Assembly (NCBI RefSeq): GCF_020966635.1
Contig: NZ_JAJKFQ010000026.1
Span: 163,894-227,893, forward strand
DNA: 64,000 nucleotides
Direction of reading: 5' to 3'
Source of the DNA: Stieleria sp. JC731
GTDB taxonomy: Bacteria; Planctomycetota; Planctomycetia; Pirellulales; Pirellulaceae
Shown here: piece after piece, positions 9,382-16,824 of the stretch
Layout of the letters: every line of letters begins with the position of its first letter
How positions within the stretch are numbered: position 1 is the stretch's first letter
Program-made: the position numbers and the translations under genes
The notes under the pieces: model-generated
The model's input: only the letters and a program-made list of their open reading frames with translations
The model's database searches: none
Told to the model about the DNA's origin: nothing

Positions 9382-11433
9382 ATGGCTGATCCTGCGAAAC
9401 GAGTGGATGAACTTCGCGACGAAATCCGCAAGCATGACAACGCGTATTATGTGCTCGCCCAACCGACCATCACCGACCTGGCATACGACCAGCTGCTGGA
9501 CGAACTTCGTCAGCTTGAACAGCAGCACCCGCAGCTACTAACCGCGGACTCACCAACGCAGCGAATTGGCGACGAACCCGTTCCACATTTGGAACAGGTC
9601 GAACACTCCGTTCCCATGTTATCGATCGATAACACGTACTCCATCGAAGAGCTACAAGCGTATTTTGAGCGGACCGAAAAGCTGCTCGAAGGGCAGGCAA
9701 TCGGTTGGGTGATGGAGTACAAAATTGATGGGGTCGCCGCTTCGATTCGCTACGAAGACGGGCAGTTGACTCGGGGCCTGACGCGTGGAAACGGAGCCGT
9801 CGGTGACGATATCACGCACAACATACGCACGATCCGTGATCTTCCGCTGCGAACGTCGGGCGATACCGCACCCGCCGTGCTCGAAGTCCGTGGCGAAGTC
9901 TACATGACAAACGAGGATCTGTCGGAGCTCAACAATCGCCAAGTCGCCTCTGGTGGTGAGCCTTACAAGAACACTCGCAACGTCACCGCGGGGACAATTC
10001 GGTTGCTCGACCCGGCGATCGCGGCCCAGCGCAACCTGCGTTTCTTTTGTCATGGCGTCGGCCAAGTCGAAGGACTGCGAGCGACAAACCACATGGAGTT
10101 TCTTCGCGAGGTCGCCTCCTACGGAATTCCGATGACTCCGGATGTGAAAGAGTTCAAGCACTGGAAAGACGCATTGTCAGCAGTGCAAAAACTGGAAGAG
10201 GCGATGCCAGATTTGGCATTCGAGATCGATGGGATCGTCTTCAAGGTCAACGATTTCGCGCAGCGTGACGAACTGGGGATGCGCAGCAAAAGTCCTCGTT
10301 GGTTGATTGCCTATAAATTCGAACGCTATGAAGCCACAACGGTCCTGGAAAAGATCACCGTTCAAGTCGGTAAAACGGGCGCGATCACTCCGGTTGCTCA
10401 CTTAAAGCCGGTCAACATTGCCGACACAACCGTCTCGCGTGCTTCGCTGCACAATGCTGACGAGATCGAACGTTTGGACGTACGTGTGGGCGACGTCGTC
10501 GTGGTTGAAAAGGCTGGCAAGATTATTCCCAAAGTCGTCCGCGTTGAAAAACACGAGCGTTCCAAAACGCTGCGCAAGTTCAAATTTCCTGACCAGTGTC
10601 CCGAATGTTCGACCGAGCTAGTTCGTGACGAAGGCGGGGTCTACATCCGCTGTCCCAACCCACAGTGCCCGGCCCAACTGAAACAACGATTGATTTATTT
10701 CGGAAGTCGTACCGGCATGGATATTGATGGGTTGGGTGAGGAAGTCGTTGATTTGTTGTTGTCGCATGAACTCGTTTCCAGCTACGCCGATCTTTATCGA
10801 TTACAAGTCGAACAACTCAGCGAGCTCGAATGGAAGAAGCAGCGCAAAGGAAAAGATGGCAAGCTTGTCGAAGTTAAGTTTGGAAAACGCAATGCGGAGA
10901 ACCTCGTCAAAGGCATCGAGAAAAGTCGCCAGCGCGGTCTTGCACGCGTCTTATCGTCTATCTCGATTCGCCACGTTGGCCCGCGCGTTGCGAAGCTGAT
11001 CACTGCGAAATATCCGACCATCGAATCGCTGCAGGCAGCCAGTACGGAAGACCTTGCAGCGATTCACGAGATCGGCGAACGGATCGCTGAGAGCTTGCAT
11101 GAGTTTTTGCACGATGACTATGGCCAGCAAATCATTCAGCAGTTCGCCGATGTCGAAGTCAAACTATTTGATGATGTCGAGGTATCTGAATCTGGCAACC
11201 GTCCGCTCGATGGCAAGACGCTTGTCGTAACAGGCACTTTGAATCACTACAAACGTGATGAAATCAAAAAGCTGATCGAGCAACTCGGCGGTCGGGCATC
11301 GGGAAGCGTCAGTAAGAACACGGATTATCTGGTCGCTGGGGAGAAGGCGGGCAGCAAGCTCGATAAAGCGAACCAGCTGGGAGTCAAGGTGCTCTCTGAA
11401 GATGAATTTCGACAGCTAGCCGAAGGTGAGTAA
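9382..11433 (+). CDS. ligA: NAD-dependent DNA ligase
   Basis: 683 residues, normal for LigA; the ATG at 9382 begins MADPAKRVDELR and is preferred to the in-frame position 9316, which adds an unconserved leader. Ia domain (DNAYYVLAQPTITDLAYDQL), adenylation motif EYKIDGVAASI with the lysine that takes AMP, OB fold, four-cysteine zinc finger (CPECSTELV and CPNPQCPAQ), helix-hairpin-helix repeats (HVGPRVAKLI, HEIGERIAESL) and a C-terminal BRCT domain from GKTLVVTGTL. It seals nicks in replication and repair. Confidence 0.97.
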   Translation: MADPAKRVDELRDEIRKHDNAYYVLAQPTITDLAYDQLLDELRQLEQQHPQLLTADSPTQRIGDEPVPHLEQVEHSVPMLSIDNTYSIEELQAYFERTEKLLEGQAIGWVMEYKIDGVAASIRYEDGQLTRGLTRGNGAVGDDITHNIRTIRDLPLRTSGDTAPAVLEVRGEVYMTNEDLSELNNRQVASGGEPYKNTRNVTAGTIRLLDPAIAAQRNLRFFCHGVGQVEGLRATNHMEFLREVASYGIPMTPDVKEFKHWKDALSAVQKLEEAMPDLAFEIDGIVFKVNDFAQRDELGMRSKSPRWLIAYKFERYEATTVLEKITVQVGKTGAITPVAHLKPVNIADTTVSRASLHNADEIERLDVRVGDVVVVEKAGKIIPKVVRVEKHERSKTLRKFKFPDQCPECSTELVRDEGGVYIRCPNPQCPAQLKQRLIYFGSRTGMDIDGLGEEVVDLLLSHELVSSYADLYRLQVEQLSELEWKKQRKGKDGKLVEVKFGKRNAENLVKGIEKSRQRGLARVLSSISIRHVGPRVAKLITAKYPTIESLQAASTEDLAAIHEIGERIAESLHEFLHDDYGQQIIQQFADVEVKLFDDVEVSESGNRPLDGKTLVVTGTLNHYKRDEIKKLIEQLGGRASGSVSKNTDYLVAGEKAGSKLDKANQLGVKVLSEDEFRQLAEGE

Positions 11434-11436
11434 CGT

Positions 11437-11458
11437 ATCACCGTCGATCGACGGTGAT
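11437..11458. terminator. 22-bp perfect palindrome after ligA
   Basis: ATCACCGTCGA and its exact reverse complement are fused with no spacer, starting 3 bases after the ligA stop codon. It has no T-run. It may act as a transcript-end hairpin or a protein-binding dyad; assignment as a terminator is inferred from position only. Confidence 0.45.
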
Positions 11459-11649
11459 GTTGCTTTAAATCAACATCGCGTCCCACCTGGTACGACCCAT
11501 CCAATCGCCTTGGAGCGTTTTGTAAGCAGGGCTGTACTTGGAATTGATGAAAATAGAGTGACAGAAATGGGAGGCCGATCGAGCCTGGAAATGTTGACGT
11601 ACGATTTTGCGATTTTCGAGTCAAAGTTGGCGAACATTGCGAGGGTAAG

Positions 11650-11811
11650 ATGATCGAAAAATTCATTCAGGAAAATCAGATTTTTGTCGGTCTGGCGCTC
11701 ATTCTGGGTGTCGGGCTGCTCGCGTCTATTTTCTCGCTCGGCGGTTTTGACGGCCATTCATCGAGTGACTGGAGTGGTGACTGTGACGGCGATTTCGGCG
11801 ACTTTGACTAG
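11650..11811 (+). CDS. Small membrane protein with acidic tail
   Basis: 53 residues, starting at ATG 11650 after a GAGGG ribosome-binding site at 11641. One transmembrane helix (IFVGLALILGVGLLASIFSL, residues 11-30) is followed by a Gly/Ser/Asp-rich tail (DWSGDCDGDFGDFD). No family recognised. It is the last host gene before the split tRNA; 11812-12103 shows nothing further. Confidence 0.6.
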   Translation: MIEKFIQENQIFVGLALILGVGLLASIFSLGGFDGHSSSDWSGDCDGDFGDFD

Positions 11812-12103
11812 GTTCAGCATGAAATCTGAAGCGGATCAATTGGAACGTGATGCAGGGAGCTTCAAAGTGAGAAAAGCTTGACCGGAGCAGCGGGAGCGAG
11901 GTCGAGATAGCCGAATTGGCGACCAAAGATGAAAATGTTTCGAAACGGCGTGAACTTGCTGAGGGTAAACGTACGAAACAGTCAGGTACGTCGATGAAGC
12001 GAGTGTTAAAAAACCGAGCATCGAAAGCCGATCCGGGCCTTGTTGGGCAGCCGGATGTTTTGTAAATAATGTGCCTCGCAGGAAGCACTGCAAAAAACAA
12101 AAA

Positions 12104-12144
12104 GGCGGCATAGCTCAGCTGGTTAGAGCAGCGGAATCATAATC
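12104..12144 (+). tRNA. 5' half of tRNA-Met(CAT), interrupted by prophage
   Basis: GGCGGCA acceptor strand, TA at positions 8-9, D-arm GCTC-AGCTGGTTA-GAGC, A26, anticodon stem GCGGA and loop ATCATAA with anticodon CAT at 12138-12140. The 3' anticodon strand should read TCCGC but diverges after TC. No T-arm or acceptor 3' strand follows, so the gene is broken here. tRNA-Ile2 (CAT) also begins this way and cannot be excluded. The 3' half is expected at the other prophage end, beyond 64,000. Confidence 0.85.
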
Positions 12145-12164
12145 GTATGAAACCGCTGCTTTTT
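12127..12164. other. Probable attL junction with hairpin
   Basis: The host/phage crossover is at or near TCATAATC (12137-12144) in the tRNA anticodon loop. The tRNA bases AGCAGCGG (12127-12134) pair perfectly with CCGCTGCT (12153-12160) in the foreign DNA, with an 18-nt loop, followed by four more T. The joint is thus an 8-bp hairpin with a T-run that could stop host readthrough into the prophage. The integrase lies at the opposite end of the element. Confidence 0.65.
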
Positions 12165-12194
12165 GCATTTAATACCACGTTTTTACGTGAGTTT

Positions 12195-12431
12195 CTAGTC
12201 CTCGACCGGATTGCAGCGGACCCTAACGACCGTCACTGACGGTAGCTCACCGTCATGCATCTGATCACCGGCGCATCGGTCACCGTCATATCGAATCTTC
12301 ACTCGGTGTGGGACAACTTCTACGTCAACGCCCACGCTCTTGTATGCGATCGCTTCACTGATCGCCTTGTCTTTTTTCATCAGCCACGGACCATCATTTC
12401 CCGTCCTGATGAATCTGATTTTGTACTGCAT
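12195..12431 (-). CDS. Hypothetical prophage protein near attL
   Basis: 78 residues from ATG 12431 (preceded by GTGAAG). It begins MQYKIRFIRTGNDGP and has the composition of a compact alpha/beta protein with C-terminal beta strands (VEVVPHRVKIRYD, PSVTVVRVRC). Upstream in-frame methionines at 12545 and 12485 would add a hydrophobic leader, but coding there looks weaker. It is the first gene inside the prophage and divergent from the sigma factor gene. Function unknown. Confidence 0.5.
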   Translation of the reverse strand: MQYKIRFIRTGNDGPWLMKKDKAISEAIAYKSVGVDVEVVPHRVKIRYDGDRCAGDQMHDGELPSVTVVRVRCNPVED

Positions 12432-12635
12432 CTTCACTGACACATTCAGCTTGTGGATTGGAAAAGCGAGTGAAGTTATTTGCATGAACGCAAAGGTCAA
12501 AAGCAAACCTGACGGCAGTAGGTGCGAATAACCGTTTCTTAACACAGAACTGTCTACAGACCCCTCAACCGACGTTGCTTCGTTTTCTCAGAAGTGCAGT
12601 TGACTAAAAACATCGCGTAGCTACATTTCAGAAAC

Positions 12636-12651
12636 AGTCCTGTTTAGGGCG
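12636..12651. promoter_or_regulatory. Dispersed 16-bp dyad, copy 1 (imperfect)
   Basis: AGTCCTGTTTAGGGCG: the left half AGTCCTG is exact and the right half is degenerate (13 of 16 match AGTCCTGTTCAGGACT). It ends 37 bases before the sigma factor ATG, so it is placed to control that operon. Confidence 0.55.
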
Positions 12652-12688
12652 TAGATCGGTTTTAAGTAAATCTCCCACGGAACGGCAA

Positions 12689-13375
12689 ATGCTTAGCGAC
12701 TTTATCAAGTCAGTCCAACTATCCGATGATGAACAACTTCGCTTGATCAAGAATGTGCAGGAGGACAACTGTGAGGAATCACTGATGATGTTGATTCGCC
12801 AGTACCTTGATGCGATCGAGTCGATCTGCAATTCAGGCTCGACGAAGTGCAAGCAGACTGCAGAGGAACGCGAGTCACTTGCAGTTGAGGCAGTCATCAA
12901 TTCCGTCCGCAAGTTCGATGAGAATCGCGGAACCAAACCGAGCACCTACATCTTTCAATCGATGCTGAACTCAGTGTTCGACCGCGATGAAGCAGGTCCG
13001 ATTCGGATTAGCAAACGGCGGAACCAGGACGGCAAGTTTGCAAAGCGGATTCCAACGCAAGCGATCCATCCCGAAGACAAGGTGTTCAGCGAAAGCCTCG
13101 GTCCAGAAGAAGAGGCAGTAGAGGCAGAAGAGAAGGAGATCAACGAGCAGGTTCTGGATCGAATCCTGAACATCCTGTCCGAAGACGATCGGAAGCTTTA
13201 CGCAGACTACAAGCGACACGGATTCGTCCAGGTGAACCTTGCGAATGAGTATGGGATCTCACGCGGAACAGCCCACAGTCGCATCAAGCGGTTAACGGAA
13301 CGCATGACCAATGTCGGGCACCGAGCACGCATCGAAGTCATGGCGGAACGCCGCGAAGCTTTGTCGGCCTGCTAG
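12689..13375 (+). CDS. Phage-encoded sigma-70-like factor
   Basis: 228 residues. Region 2-like segment at about residues 68-105 (AVEAVINSVRKFDENRGTKP then STYIFQSMLNSVFDRD) resembles the core-binding and -10-recognition helices. After an acidic linker (EEEAVEAEEKEIN), a region 4-like helix-turn-helix at about 160-212 reads LSEDDRKLYADYKRHGF, then ANEYGISRGTAHSRIKRL. The size and two-domain plan fit a small group 3/4-type or phage late sigma factor. It would redirect host RNA polymerase. Weak Shine-Dalgarno (GGAAC). The dyad at 12636 is upstream, another overlaps its TAG stop, and it heads a run of four genes. Confidence 0.75.
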   Translation: MLSDFIKSVQLSDDEQLRLIKNVQEDNCEESLMMLIRQYLDAIESICNSGSTKCKQTAEERESLAVEAVINSVRKFDENRGTKPSTYIFQSMLNSVFDRDEAGPIRISKRRNQDGKFAKRIPTQAIHPEDKVFSESLGPEEEAVEAEEKEINEQVLDRILNILSEDDRKLYADYKRHGFVQVNLANEYGISRGTAHSRIKRLTERMTNVGHRARIEVMAERREALSAC

Positions 13376-13389
13376 TCCTGAACTTGACT
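13374..13389. promoter_or_regulatory. Dispersed 16-bp dyad, copy 2
   Basis: AGTCCTGAACTTGACT, 14 of 16 to AGTCCTGAACAGGACT. Its first two bases are the AG of the sigma factor TAG stop codon; the next gene starts 42 bases later. Confidence 0.65.
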
Positions 13390-13430
13390 GTTTCCCGTTT
13401 CACTCATACCCTTCCACGGAATCACCGATA

Positions 13431-13688
13431 ATGACACTTTCACCCGAGATCCTTAAACGCATCCAGCATCAAGTTCGCGGAGGGTTGCGAACTATGGGAG
13501 AAGGTCGGGACATCAACATCGAGTTGACACAGACTCTCGAAAACTTCGGCAGTTTCGAATACAAGACCGTGAAGTTCCTGGTTGGACCGGCTTGCTGCGA
13601 AGTTGAAGCGGAGAAGTTTCGGCGGTGGTCGACCGACTTCGCTGCAGATTCAATCACTAACGCCTTAATTGGGAAGCTTCAAACATGA
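13431..13688 (+). CDS. Small hypothetical protein
   Basis: 85 residues from ATG 13431, the first methionine after the intergenic dyad; in-frame methionines further upstream lie inside the sigma gene. It begins MTLSPEILKRIQHQVRGGL, mostly helical and predicted soluble, with GPACCEVEAEKFRRW in the C-terminal half. Its stop overlaps the next start (ATGA). No family recognised. Confidence 0.6.
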   Translation: MTLSPEILKRIQHQVRGGLRTMGEGRDINIELTQTLENFGSFEYKTVKFLVGPACCEVEAEKFRRWSTDFAADSITNALIGKLQT

Positions 13689-13873
13689 ACGCCAAAGAAC
13701 TCGCGCTACGATGCGCAGCCTGCTTGCAGATGGTCGCGGACAACGAAGGCAAGGTCGATGAATCGATCCGCGACGAATTGATGGAGAGCGTCAACTACAC
13801 GCTCAGATTGTGCCTCGATGTCATGAACACCGAGGATACCAAACCACCAAACCTTGAACCGGGGAACAACTAA
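13685..13873 (+). CDS. Small helical hypothetical protein
   Basis: 62 residues beginning MNAKELALRCAACLQMVAD and rich in acidic residues. It is translationally coupled to the gene before it (ATGA overlap) and immediately abuts the coiled-coil gene at 13874. Function unknown; probably part of the same operon as the sigma factor. Confidence 0.6.
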   Translation: MNAKELALRCAACLQMVADNEGKVDESIRDELMESVNYTLRLCLDVMNTEDTKPPNLEPGNN

Positions 13874-15289
13874 ATGTCGATGGTAATCGCTATTGATAAG
13901 CTGACTGAGAAACAGCTGCTCAAGGACAAGATTCATAGGCTTGAACACAAGGCAGAATATTTGCAGTTGAAGCTCAACGGCGTGAAGGATCATAACGAAG
14001 CCTTGATGCGTAAAACGTCTGAGTTGGAGTGCTACAACAAGACGCTGGAAGCGAGCAACAAAGTGCTTCGAGAAGACTGTGCAGCACTGAACGAGAAGTC
14101 TGAGAGGCAGTCGCGCCGATTGGCTAACATGGCTTCGCAAATGGCTCAGTTGGATAAGGACAAGGAGTCGCTGCAGAACGAGATGAAGCGGTTGCAGGGT
14201 GATCGCGAATACCTGCGGAAGAAACATGACACGGTCGTGGAATGCCTTGTGCATGCCCGCGAAGAGTGTGAGCAGCTAAAGAATCGCTGCAAGTCGCTTG
14301 AATCTGAACTCGGGACGACCAAGCTGATGGCAGACACCGATCGGTTCAACAACGCTCACATGGAATCCGAGGTGACCATCCGTCAGATGCAGGGGGTTGT
14401 GGACTCGCAGAAGCTTGCCGACAACGAACGGCAGATCAGCATGATGACGTCCGAGATCAGGTATCTGAACGCCCACGCCAACGCACAGGCGAAGGTGATC
14501 TCGAACTTGCAGGAACGTGTACGCACTGCTCGTGATCCTGAAGATGTGGAGCGCATCGCATCACTGCAGATGGTCAACAAGGGGCTGCGGTCTGAGGTTG
14601 TTCGACTTCGGAAGGCATCACATGAAGCCTTCGTTGCAATCAACAAGGAGCGTGCGAAGCATGAAGCAGACAAACGCTCAATCATCCGCGAAGCTCGGAA
14701 TTGGAAGGCGAAGTCCGAGAAATTAGAGAAGCAGCTGGAAGACGCGGACCTAGCCATCGAGGACCTGACGGTGGACATCCAGAACGAACGCGCGAAGTTC
14801 AACCGCATGGATGAGCGGCTAGCACACTCGGAGCTAGAAAACCGGAGCCTGCAAGCGGTTATCAAGGACGAGCGTGAGAAGTTCAACCGCATGGCGAAGC
14901 AGCTGGCACCGCAGCAGCAGCCTGTCCAGGCTCAATCGGGACAGTCACCGATCGATGCAGGCATTCGGATGTTTGAGTCGCATCACAGGAACTATCTGCA
15001 GGATGTCGAGAGCCGCCTATCGGAAGTGAATGTGGGGTCCTGGTGCCACACAATGACAATCGATGCTGCCCTCCGGATGTTTGAGTCGCAGCACAGGAAC
15101 TATCTGCAGGATGTCGAGAGCCGCCTGTCGGAAGTGAATGTGGGGTCCTGGTGCCACACAATGACACTGGAACGGGATGTGAGCATGTATTGGTTTGCCG
15201 TCTACATGCATTCCAAGGGCTACGGCGTGACGAGGTGCGAGGGCAGGGATGGACGCCGTCTCAAAATCTCACTGCTAAACCTTCGCTAG
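13874..15289 (+). CDS. Long coiled-coil protein with C-terminal tandem duplication
   Basis: 471 residues. Residues about 10-340 are nearly continuous heptad sequence (for example LKDKIHRLEHKAEYLQLKL and LEKQLEDADLAIEDLTVDI) with no transmembrane segment, indicating a long dimeric rod. A Gln-rich hinge (APQQQPVQAQSGQ) leads to two almost identical 36-residue units at about 360-395 and 396-431, then a 40-residue basic C-terminal segment. The start at 13874 follows directly on the preceding stop (CTAAATG). It could be a scaffold, a filament-forming or an exclusion protein; there is no direct evidence. The TAG stop overlaps a dyad and a terminator follows at 15320. Confidence 0.8.
   Translation: MSMVIAIDKLTEKQLLKDKIHRLEHKAEYLQLKLNGVKDHNEALMRKTSELECYNKTLEASNKVLREDCAALNEKSERQSRRLANMASQMAQLDKDKESLQNEMKRLQGDREYLRKKHDTVVECLVHAREECEQLKNRCKSLESELGTTKLMADTDRFNNAHMESEVTIRQMQGVVDSQKLADNERQISMMTSEIRYLNAHANAQAKVISNLQERVRTARDPEDVERIASLQMVNKGLRSEVVRLRKASHEAFVAINKERAKHEADKRSIIREARNWKAKSEKLEKQLEDADLAIEDLTVDIQNERAKFNRMDERLAHSELENRSLQAVIKDEREKFNRMAKQLAPQQQPVQAQSGQSPIDAGIRMFESHHRNYLQDVESRLSEVNVGSWCHTMTIDAALRMFESQHRNYLQDVESRLSEVNVGSWCHTMTLERDVSMYWFAVYMHSKGYGVTRCEGRDGRRLKISLLNLR
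14951..15166 (+). repeat. 108-bp in-frame tandem duplication
   Basis: Two 108-bp units (14951-15058 and 15059-15166) encode 36-residue repeats that differ at only a few positions. Key residues are IDAxxRMFES, HRNYLQDVESRLSEV and NVGSWCHTMT. The near-identity at DNA level points to a recent duplication within the coiled-coil gene. Confidence 0.9.
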
Positions 15290-15303
15290 TCCTGAACAGA
15301 CCC
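15288..15303. promoter_or_regulatory. Dispersed 16-bp dyad, copy 3
   Basis: AGTCCTGAACAGACCC, left half perfect and right half partial (13 of 16). It begins inside the TAG stop of the coiled-coil gene and lies just before the terminator at 15320, with no gene directly downstream. Confidence 0.55.
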
Positions 15304-15319
15304 AAACAGACAATCGCCG

Positions 15320-15348
15320 CGCCGGGAATAGATTTCCGGCGTTTTTTT
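15320..15348 (+). terminator. Rho-independent terminator of the sigma/coiled-coil operon
   Basis: CGCCGGGAA pairs with TTCCGGCG (one bulged G) around a short TAGA loop, followed by seven T. It closes the rightward operon that starts with the sigma factor. Confidence 0.85.
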
Positions 15349-15519
15349 ATGGAATCGCATCAAAATAACTTTTTGGGTGAGTTCCTGATGGGGGATGGGC
15401 AAAAAACCTCGAAAAACCGCCGATTGTGGTGGTGAGCCTCCCCAAAATTTTCTACGTGTCAGTTTTTCTCGTTCGGTCAGCTGCTCGCGAACCTACCCCC
15501 ACCCCCGTTGGGAGGACCC

Positions 15520-15661
15520 GTCGCATTTTGAGACCGGGCAGTCGCATTCTGAGACGGCGTCGCATTTTGCGATTGCCCTGAATGTGAAGAAACCTTCATG
15601 CCAAACGCGATGAAACTGGAAAGATTTTGCCGCGACGCCCAATGTGAAGAACGTGTGAAGA
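15520..15661. repeat. Iteron-like repeats in non-coding region
   Basis: GTCGCATTTTGAGAC (15520), GTCGCATTCTGAGAC (15541) and GTCGCATTTTGCGAT (15559) are three direct repeats spaced 21 and 18 bases. They are followed by TGTGAAGA at 15583, 15643 and 15654. The same octamer recurs three times at 20.15-20.23 kb. The remainder of 15349-15934 has no supported gene; a replication or control locus is possible. Confidence 0.55.
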
Positions 15662-15813
15662 CTCGACGGCGCGGGCGGTAGCGTGTCGCCGGCTGCAGCA
15701 ATTGCCGGTTTCGCGTGCGATTCGACGCCATTGTCGCCTACCGCAATAGGCGTGCCAAACCTGGCGTTCGAGGGTGCTAACAATTTGGGCTTAGTATTTG
15801 GGCGTGCTGCGCG

Positions 15814-15850
15814 AGTCCTGAGCAGGACAGAAAAGGGGAGTAACAGGACT
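15814..15850. promoter_or_regulatory. Dispersed dyad, copy 4, plus a half site
   Basis: AGTCCTGAGCAGGACA (15814-15829, 14 of 16) is followed 5 bases later by GGGGAGTAACAGGACT (15835-15850), which keeps only the right half AACAGGACT. The full site and half site are spaced 21 bases start to start, about two helical turns, upstream of the 16041 gene cassette. Confidence 0.6.
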
Positions 15851-15934
15851 AGAAAAGCGTAGGGCTAGCGTCGATAGTGACTGCGGATCGGTTGCTTCGA
15901 CCGACCGCCCAACACCCCGCAAACGTCACAAGCA

Positions 15935-16027
15935 ATGTCAATCGGACTAAACGACAGCGAAGCGAAGCTTGCAGCTATCGCCCTAGTTCTCGCCCTATTG
16001 AATCTCCTTGCGTGGTCGTTTGCATAA
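15935..16027 (+). CDS. Possible 30-residue membrane peptide
   Basis: ATG 15935 opens a 30-residue frame whose C-terminal two thirds are hydrophobic (LAAIALVLALLNLLAWSFA) and which ends 13 bases before the next gene. No clear ribosome-binding site. It may be a real small membrane protein or chance. Confidence 0.35.
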   Translation: MSIGLNDSEAKLAAIALVLALLNLLAWSFA

Positions 16028-16040
16028 CGAGGACTGAATC

Positions 16041-16760
16041 ATGGAAACCGCAACACAAAACGAATGCTCCCATTTTGAAAACGCAAACACCCGAATGACT
16101 GCAGCTGCAGCGCGGGACTGGGTAGCCGATATGGGGTTCGAATGCCGTTTAGTCAATTCGCTTCAATATCGCTATCGAATCGAAGTGAAGCAAAACGGCG
16201 AATGGCTACCAATCGCAATGGCTAGCCAGACCGCGGGCATCGTCGCCAGTGAGCTATCGCGTTGCTTTGATCGGTTCTACGCATGCCGCGAAGCGCTACC
16301 GGGTTGCGATCCAGCGCATACAAACGAGCTACGGTTGGCACTCAGTTTCTTTAACGTGGCTTGTATCCACCGCTGGCGCTCACGGGTCGAATGGATTCTT
16401 GCCCGCTATCCCGAATTGATCACTCACGCCGAGTGCGTTTTGTTTGGCGAACGAACCCGATGCGCCGTAGGTGACCGGGAAGCTAACCCAGCATTTACTG
16501 GAGCGCTGCAGGCTGCAATTGACAACGCTCGACCCGTCCGCGCGGCGCAGATTGTCACGCAACTGCTGCAAGACGGCGAAGAAGTGTTGATCGGTTATTG
16601 TCCCGATATCCGCCACCCCCACAAAACGCGCAGTGTGAAAGCCACTGCAGCGGGTAGCGAGTTTGTTTTACCCGGTGACGGTACTGCGGTTGCCTCCTAT
16701 CAGATTTACAAGATCCAAACCTTCGGTTGCATTCAAAACTTGCTGCACCAATACGTTTAA
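16041..16760 (+). CDS. Hypothetical protein of the accessory cassette
   Basis: 239 residues from ATG 16041, with GAGG about 10 bases upstream. The N-terminal half looks like a small alpha/beta domain (TAAAARDWVADMGFECRLV); the middle is rich in Arg, Trp and Cys (HRWRSRVEWILARYPELI). No transmembrane segment or recognised motif. It opens a six-to-seven-gene rightward cassette between two structured non-coding regions; the next gene follows after a dyad. Confidence 0.65.
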   Translation: METATQNECSHFENANTRMTAAAARDWVADMGFECRLVNSLQYRYRIEVKQNGEWLPIAMASQTAGIVASELSRCFDRFYACREALPGCDPAHTNELRLALSFFNVACIHRWRSRVEWILARYPELITHAECVLFGERTRCAVGDREANPAFTGALQAAIDNARPVRAAQIVTQLLQDGEEVLIGYCPDIRHPHKTRSVKATAAGSEFVLPGDGTAVASYQIYKIQTFGCIQNLLHQYV

Positions 16761-16772
16761 CTTTTACCCTCC

Positions 16773-16824
16773 CTAGTCCTGATCAAGACAGAACACCCAA
16801 AACGAGACTCAATACAATGGCAAA
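16773..16824 (+). repeat. 52-bp duplicated gene leader, copy A
   Basis: Positions 16773-16824 are identical to 17281-17332. The repeat covers CTAGTCCTGATCAAGACA, a linker, the ATG and the first two codons after it (ATGGCAAA). It includes the dyad AGTCCTGATCAAGACA at 16775-16790. Each copy leads a different gene. Confidence 0.95.
16775..16790. promoter_or_regulatory. Dispersed 16-bp dyad, copy 5
   Basis: AGTCCTGATCAAGACA, a variant with centre AT and an AAGACA right arm, 26 bases before the ATG of the RadC-like gene. The identical variant recurs at 17283 and 57511. Confidence 0.7.

Noticed and set aside
15520..15573. CRISPR array
   Set aside because: Only three short, imperfect repeats with 3-6 base gaps; no spacer-sized intervals and no cas genes in the window.
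16727..16816. Longer start for the RadC-like gene
   Set aside because: Lies within the preceding gene; the duplicated leader places the ATG at 16817.
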